From an uncultured Clostridia bacterium (GTDB taxonomy: Bacteria; Bacillota; Clostridia; UBA1381; CAJOGA01): 33,293 nucleotides of DNA. Made by a program: the position numbers and the translations under genes. Below, piece after piece: positions 31,139-33,293 of this stretch (positions are counted from its first letter, which is position 1; every line of letters begins with the position of its first letter). The notes under the pieces were generated by a model. It had not been told where the DNA came from. It made no database searches and saw only the letters and a list, made by a program, of their open reading frames with translations. Location of the stretch: positions 1 through 33,293 of the forward strand of contig CAJOGA010000009.1 of the NCBI GenBank assembly GCA_905233855.1, written 5' to 3'.

Positions 31139-33289
31139 ATGAACAAAATGTCATGTTCTGTTGCTACTATGGGCTCGCGTTTTGATCTTATTTTCGACGT
31201 TGATAACAAAGTTGTAAAACACGGCTCGCTGGGTATGTACTTAGAAGTAGCATCGCAGTTGATTTGCGGCGTTAAAAGCGAAGCGGGCGACAGCTATATC
31301 CCGTTTTCCGATATGGAAAACAATTTTTATGCTGAATATATGTCTGCAACTCAAAACTCTGTAATATTCAAGTATATCAACAAAAATCACGGCTACAACA
31401 TGAACGTTACCTTCACAAGCCCGTTCATACCAAAGGACGAAAAGCTTGCGGTGGCACCGTTTTTCTATGTTGACATAGACCTCGAATCATCAACAAGACC
31501 GCACAATCTTGTTAAGGTTAAGAAAAATATATCGGAAGGTACTGTTGTTTTCGGTCTTAAGGGCGACGATTTAACTTTAACACCGGCAAATGACGGTTTA
31601 ACCGTTGAATACGATGTTACAACAAGCAGCCGTTTCGTTTTGGGCGACTTTGCAAGAACACTCCAGCTCAAGCTCTACAATAAAGATGTTGAAATGGAAA
31701 GCGTTCGTTGCTACGAAAAAATTATGTCGGTAGAAGGCGGCAAGCCGGATGAAAACAATTTGTTTAACGTTCCGTTCAAGTTTGACGAAAACGGCAAGGC
31801 TCATGTAAGCTTTGTATGGGCAACACACAACAGCGACGATATAACATCTATCTATCATGAACACTATAAATTGTTATACAACAAATACTTCAAGAACGTT
31901 GACGAAGTTTGTGAATACGCTATCAAAAACAAAGCTGAAATAGAAAAGAAATCCCATTTCTATGACAGTGTTATTGAAAATTCGTCTTTGTCGCAAAACT
32001 GGAAGGACTTCCTCGCCTTCACATTCCAAAGCTACAAATTAAACACATTACACGTTATAGATAAAGAAGGCAAAACCTCCTTCACTGTTTGGGAAGGCAA
32101 CTGTATGTTCGACTCTACCGTTGACGTTGAATATAACAACGGTTTGTTCTACTATACAATGTGCGACGAATATTTAGATCCAACCTTCTACGAGTGGTCG
32201 CTTACCGAAAAAGACACAGGCATCATCCGCCACGACCTGGGCAGAGGCTACAACATGGACGGTATGGAATACCCGGCTAACATGGAAATAGAAGAGGACA
32301 CCAACTTCATACTTATGCTGTTTGCATATTGCAGAATGAAGGGCGATTGGACTCAGCTTAAAAAGCACTATGCAACAATTAAAAAGCTTGCAAAATTCAT
32401 CTACGATGCCGACACAACAGGCAACGGTATCCCGAACGTCGGCACGTCAAACTCCATAGACGACTCCATTCCCGCTATACACCTTGCCAAAGAACAGACA
32501 TATCTTGCAATAAAAGCTTGCTGTGCGTTCCAGGCTGTTGCAGAAATGAGCAAGATTATGGGTGATGATGAATCTTACGCTGAAAAGCTTCTTGAAAGAG
32601 CAAAACTCATCAGCGATACAGTTAACAAAGAATTGTGGCTCGGCGACCACTACGGTGTGTGCCTTGATAAATCTCAGGACGGTTACTTCAAGTTCCTGAC
32701 AAGAGAACCTTTGTCGGGCGAAATGCAAGGCAGAAACGAATATAACATCTACGCCGAAAACGGCTTGCTCTATTTGATGATGTGCGGATTCAAACCTCAG
32801 TTTGTAAATCTTGACAGACACAAGGAAAACATCTTCAATGCAACGCAAAAATGTTCGACAGAATACGGCTGCAACCACTCCGAATGCTCCGACTCCGTCT
32901 GGATCTCGCAGAATCTTTGGAGAGACTTCAACGCCGCATATCTGGGACATGACTTTTTGGACAATGTTGATAAATACTGGGAATTCCAAAAGGTTATGAA
33001 CACAAACGGCAAGCTGAACCTGTTCATTGACACCGTTGGCGAAAACTCTTTGTGGTACTACCCACGCGGACTCACATCAATGGGCGTTTTGTATGCTATG
33101 TTAAGATTAAAAATCAACTCTATAGACAAGGTTATCGAAATTGCTCCTTTAAGAAGCAGCATCAGAATACCGTTGGTATTCTTCGCTGATTGGAAAAATC
33201 AAAAGATGCCTTGGGTTGTTGAAAACGGCGGCAGCGTTACCATAGAAAACTCCGATCTGTTGGAAGGCTACAGCATTATTTATAAATAA
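31139..33289 (+). CDS. GH52-like glycoside hydrolase (possible beta-xylosidase)
   Basis: A 716-residue protein without signal peptide, so cytoplasmic. The N-terminal 270 residues are beta-rich and the rest is a helical barrel, the layout of GH52 beta-xylosidases (about 700 residues; clan GH-O with GH116). Several points match my recollection of GH52: a segment with an acidic residue followed by FDSTVD (WEGN, E319; FDSTVD, 324-329), HDLG at 365-368, a helix ending in GDW, the acid/base region SIDDSIPA (D441 or D442), and YYPRGLTSM near the C-terminus (640-648). Sequence is well diverged from the Geobacillus type, so substrate may differ. AGGAGG lies 12 bases before the ATG. It stands divergent to an AraC regulator, and its stop is four bases from the window edge; downstream partners may lie outside. 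Confidence 0.72.
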   Translation: MNKMSCSVATMGSRFDLIFDVDNKVVKHGSLGMYLEVASQLICGVKSEAGDSYIPFSDMENNFYAEYMSATQNSVIFKYINKNHGYNMNVTFTSPFIPKDEKLAVAPFFYVDIDLESSTRPHNLVKVKKNISEGTVVFGLKGDDLTLTPANDGLTVEYDVTTSSRFVLGDFARTLQLKLYNKDVEMESVRCYEKIMSVEGGKPDENNLFNVPFKFDENGKAHVSFVWATHNSDDITSIYHEHYKLLYNKYFKNVDEVCEYAIKNKAEIEKKSHFYDSVIENSSLSQNWKDFLAFTFQSYKLNTLHVIDKEGKTSFTVWEGNCMFDSTVDVEYNNGLFYYTMCDEYLDPTFYEWSLTEKDTGIIRHDLGRGYNMDGMEYPANMEIEEDTNFILMLFAYCRMKGDWTQLKKHYATIKKLAKFIYDADTTGNGIPNVGTSNSIDDSIPAIHLAKEQTYLAIKACCAFQAVAEMSKIMGDDESYAEKLLERAKLISDTVNKELWLGDHYGVCLDKSQDGYFKFLTREPLSGEMQGRNEYNIYAENGLLYLMMCGFKPQFVNLDRHKENIFNATQKCSTEYGCNHSECSDSVWISQNLWRDFNAAYLGHDFLDNVDKYWEFQKVMNTNGKLNLFIDTVGENSLWYYPRGLTSMGVLYAMLRLKINSIDKVIEIAPLRSSIRIPLVFFADWKNQKMPWVVENGGSVTIENSDLLEGYSIIYK

Positions 33290-33293
33290 TAAA

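Overview
ORGANISM. The window looks like the chromosome of an anaerobic, spore-forming member of the Clostridia (Bacillota). Evidence: an Rnf ion-pumping complex in the order rnfCDGEAB, separate secD and secF genes, a SipL-type spore protein (SPOCS/DUF3794 plus LysM), the rsgA-rpe-thiN cluster, strong Shine-Dalgarno sites, and frequent TTG starts. Genus cannot be set from sequence alone; gut clostridia of the Oscillospiraceae type would fit. No tRNA, rRNA, CRISPR array, integrase or transposase gene was seen.

LAYOUT. (1) 1-2167, minus: a Fic-domain gene overlapping by 4 bp the start of a type I restriction-modification methylase gene (hsdM), which runs off the left edge. (2) 2558-7634, minus: lysS; secD-secF (8-bp overlap); a class II aldolase. 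(3) 7857-10169, plus: a complete amino-acid-type ABC importer whose binding lipoprotein appears circularly permuted. (4) 10251-15204, minus: the six-gene Rnf operon, sharing a bidirectional terminator with the ABC operon. (5) 15523-17675, plus: a small lipoprotein and an alanine/glycine:cation symporter. (6) 17791-25420, plus: behind a perfect consensus promoter, pyridoxamine kinase, a 1039-residue double GT-C glycosyltransferase, a GT2 polyprenyl-phosphate glycosyltransferase, a GtrA-like flippase, then rsgA, rpe and thiN. (7) 25472-30064, minus: an LCP-family cell-wall ligase with a repetitive Ser/Thr/Pro tail, sipL, a hairpin-rich repeat-like block, and purA. (8) 30193-33289: an AraC regulator divergent from a GH52-like glycosidase.

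HOW IT WORKS TOGETHER. The GT2 enzyme, GtrA flippase and PMT-type GT-C protein form a plausible route: charge a polyprenyl phosphate with sugar inside, flip it, and transfer the sugar outside to protein or glycan. The Rnf complex links reduced ferredoxin to NAD with ion export; that gradient would drive the cation-coupled amino-acid symporter. The AraC/glycosidase pair looks like a self-contained xyloside-type catabolic switch.

MOST UNUSUAL. (a) The ABC binding protein has its second lobe and C-terminal helix before its first lobe: a circular permutation at the inter-lobe hinge. (b) The 1039-residue protein joins two GT-C modules and carries a discoidin-like beta region in the first outer loop of its PMT half. 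(c) A block of about 300 bp downstream of purA is bounded by two copies of one 28-nt hairpin sequence and filled with perfect inverted repeats. All calls are by eye; no alignment, HMM or structure prediction was run.
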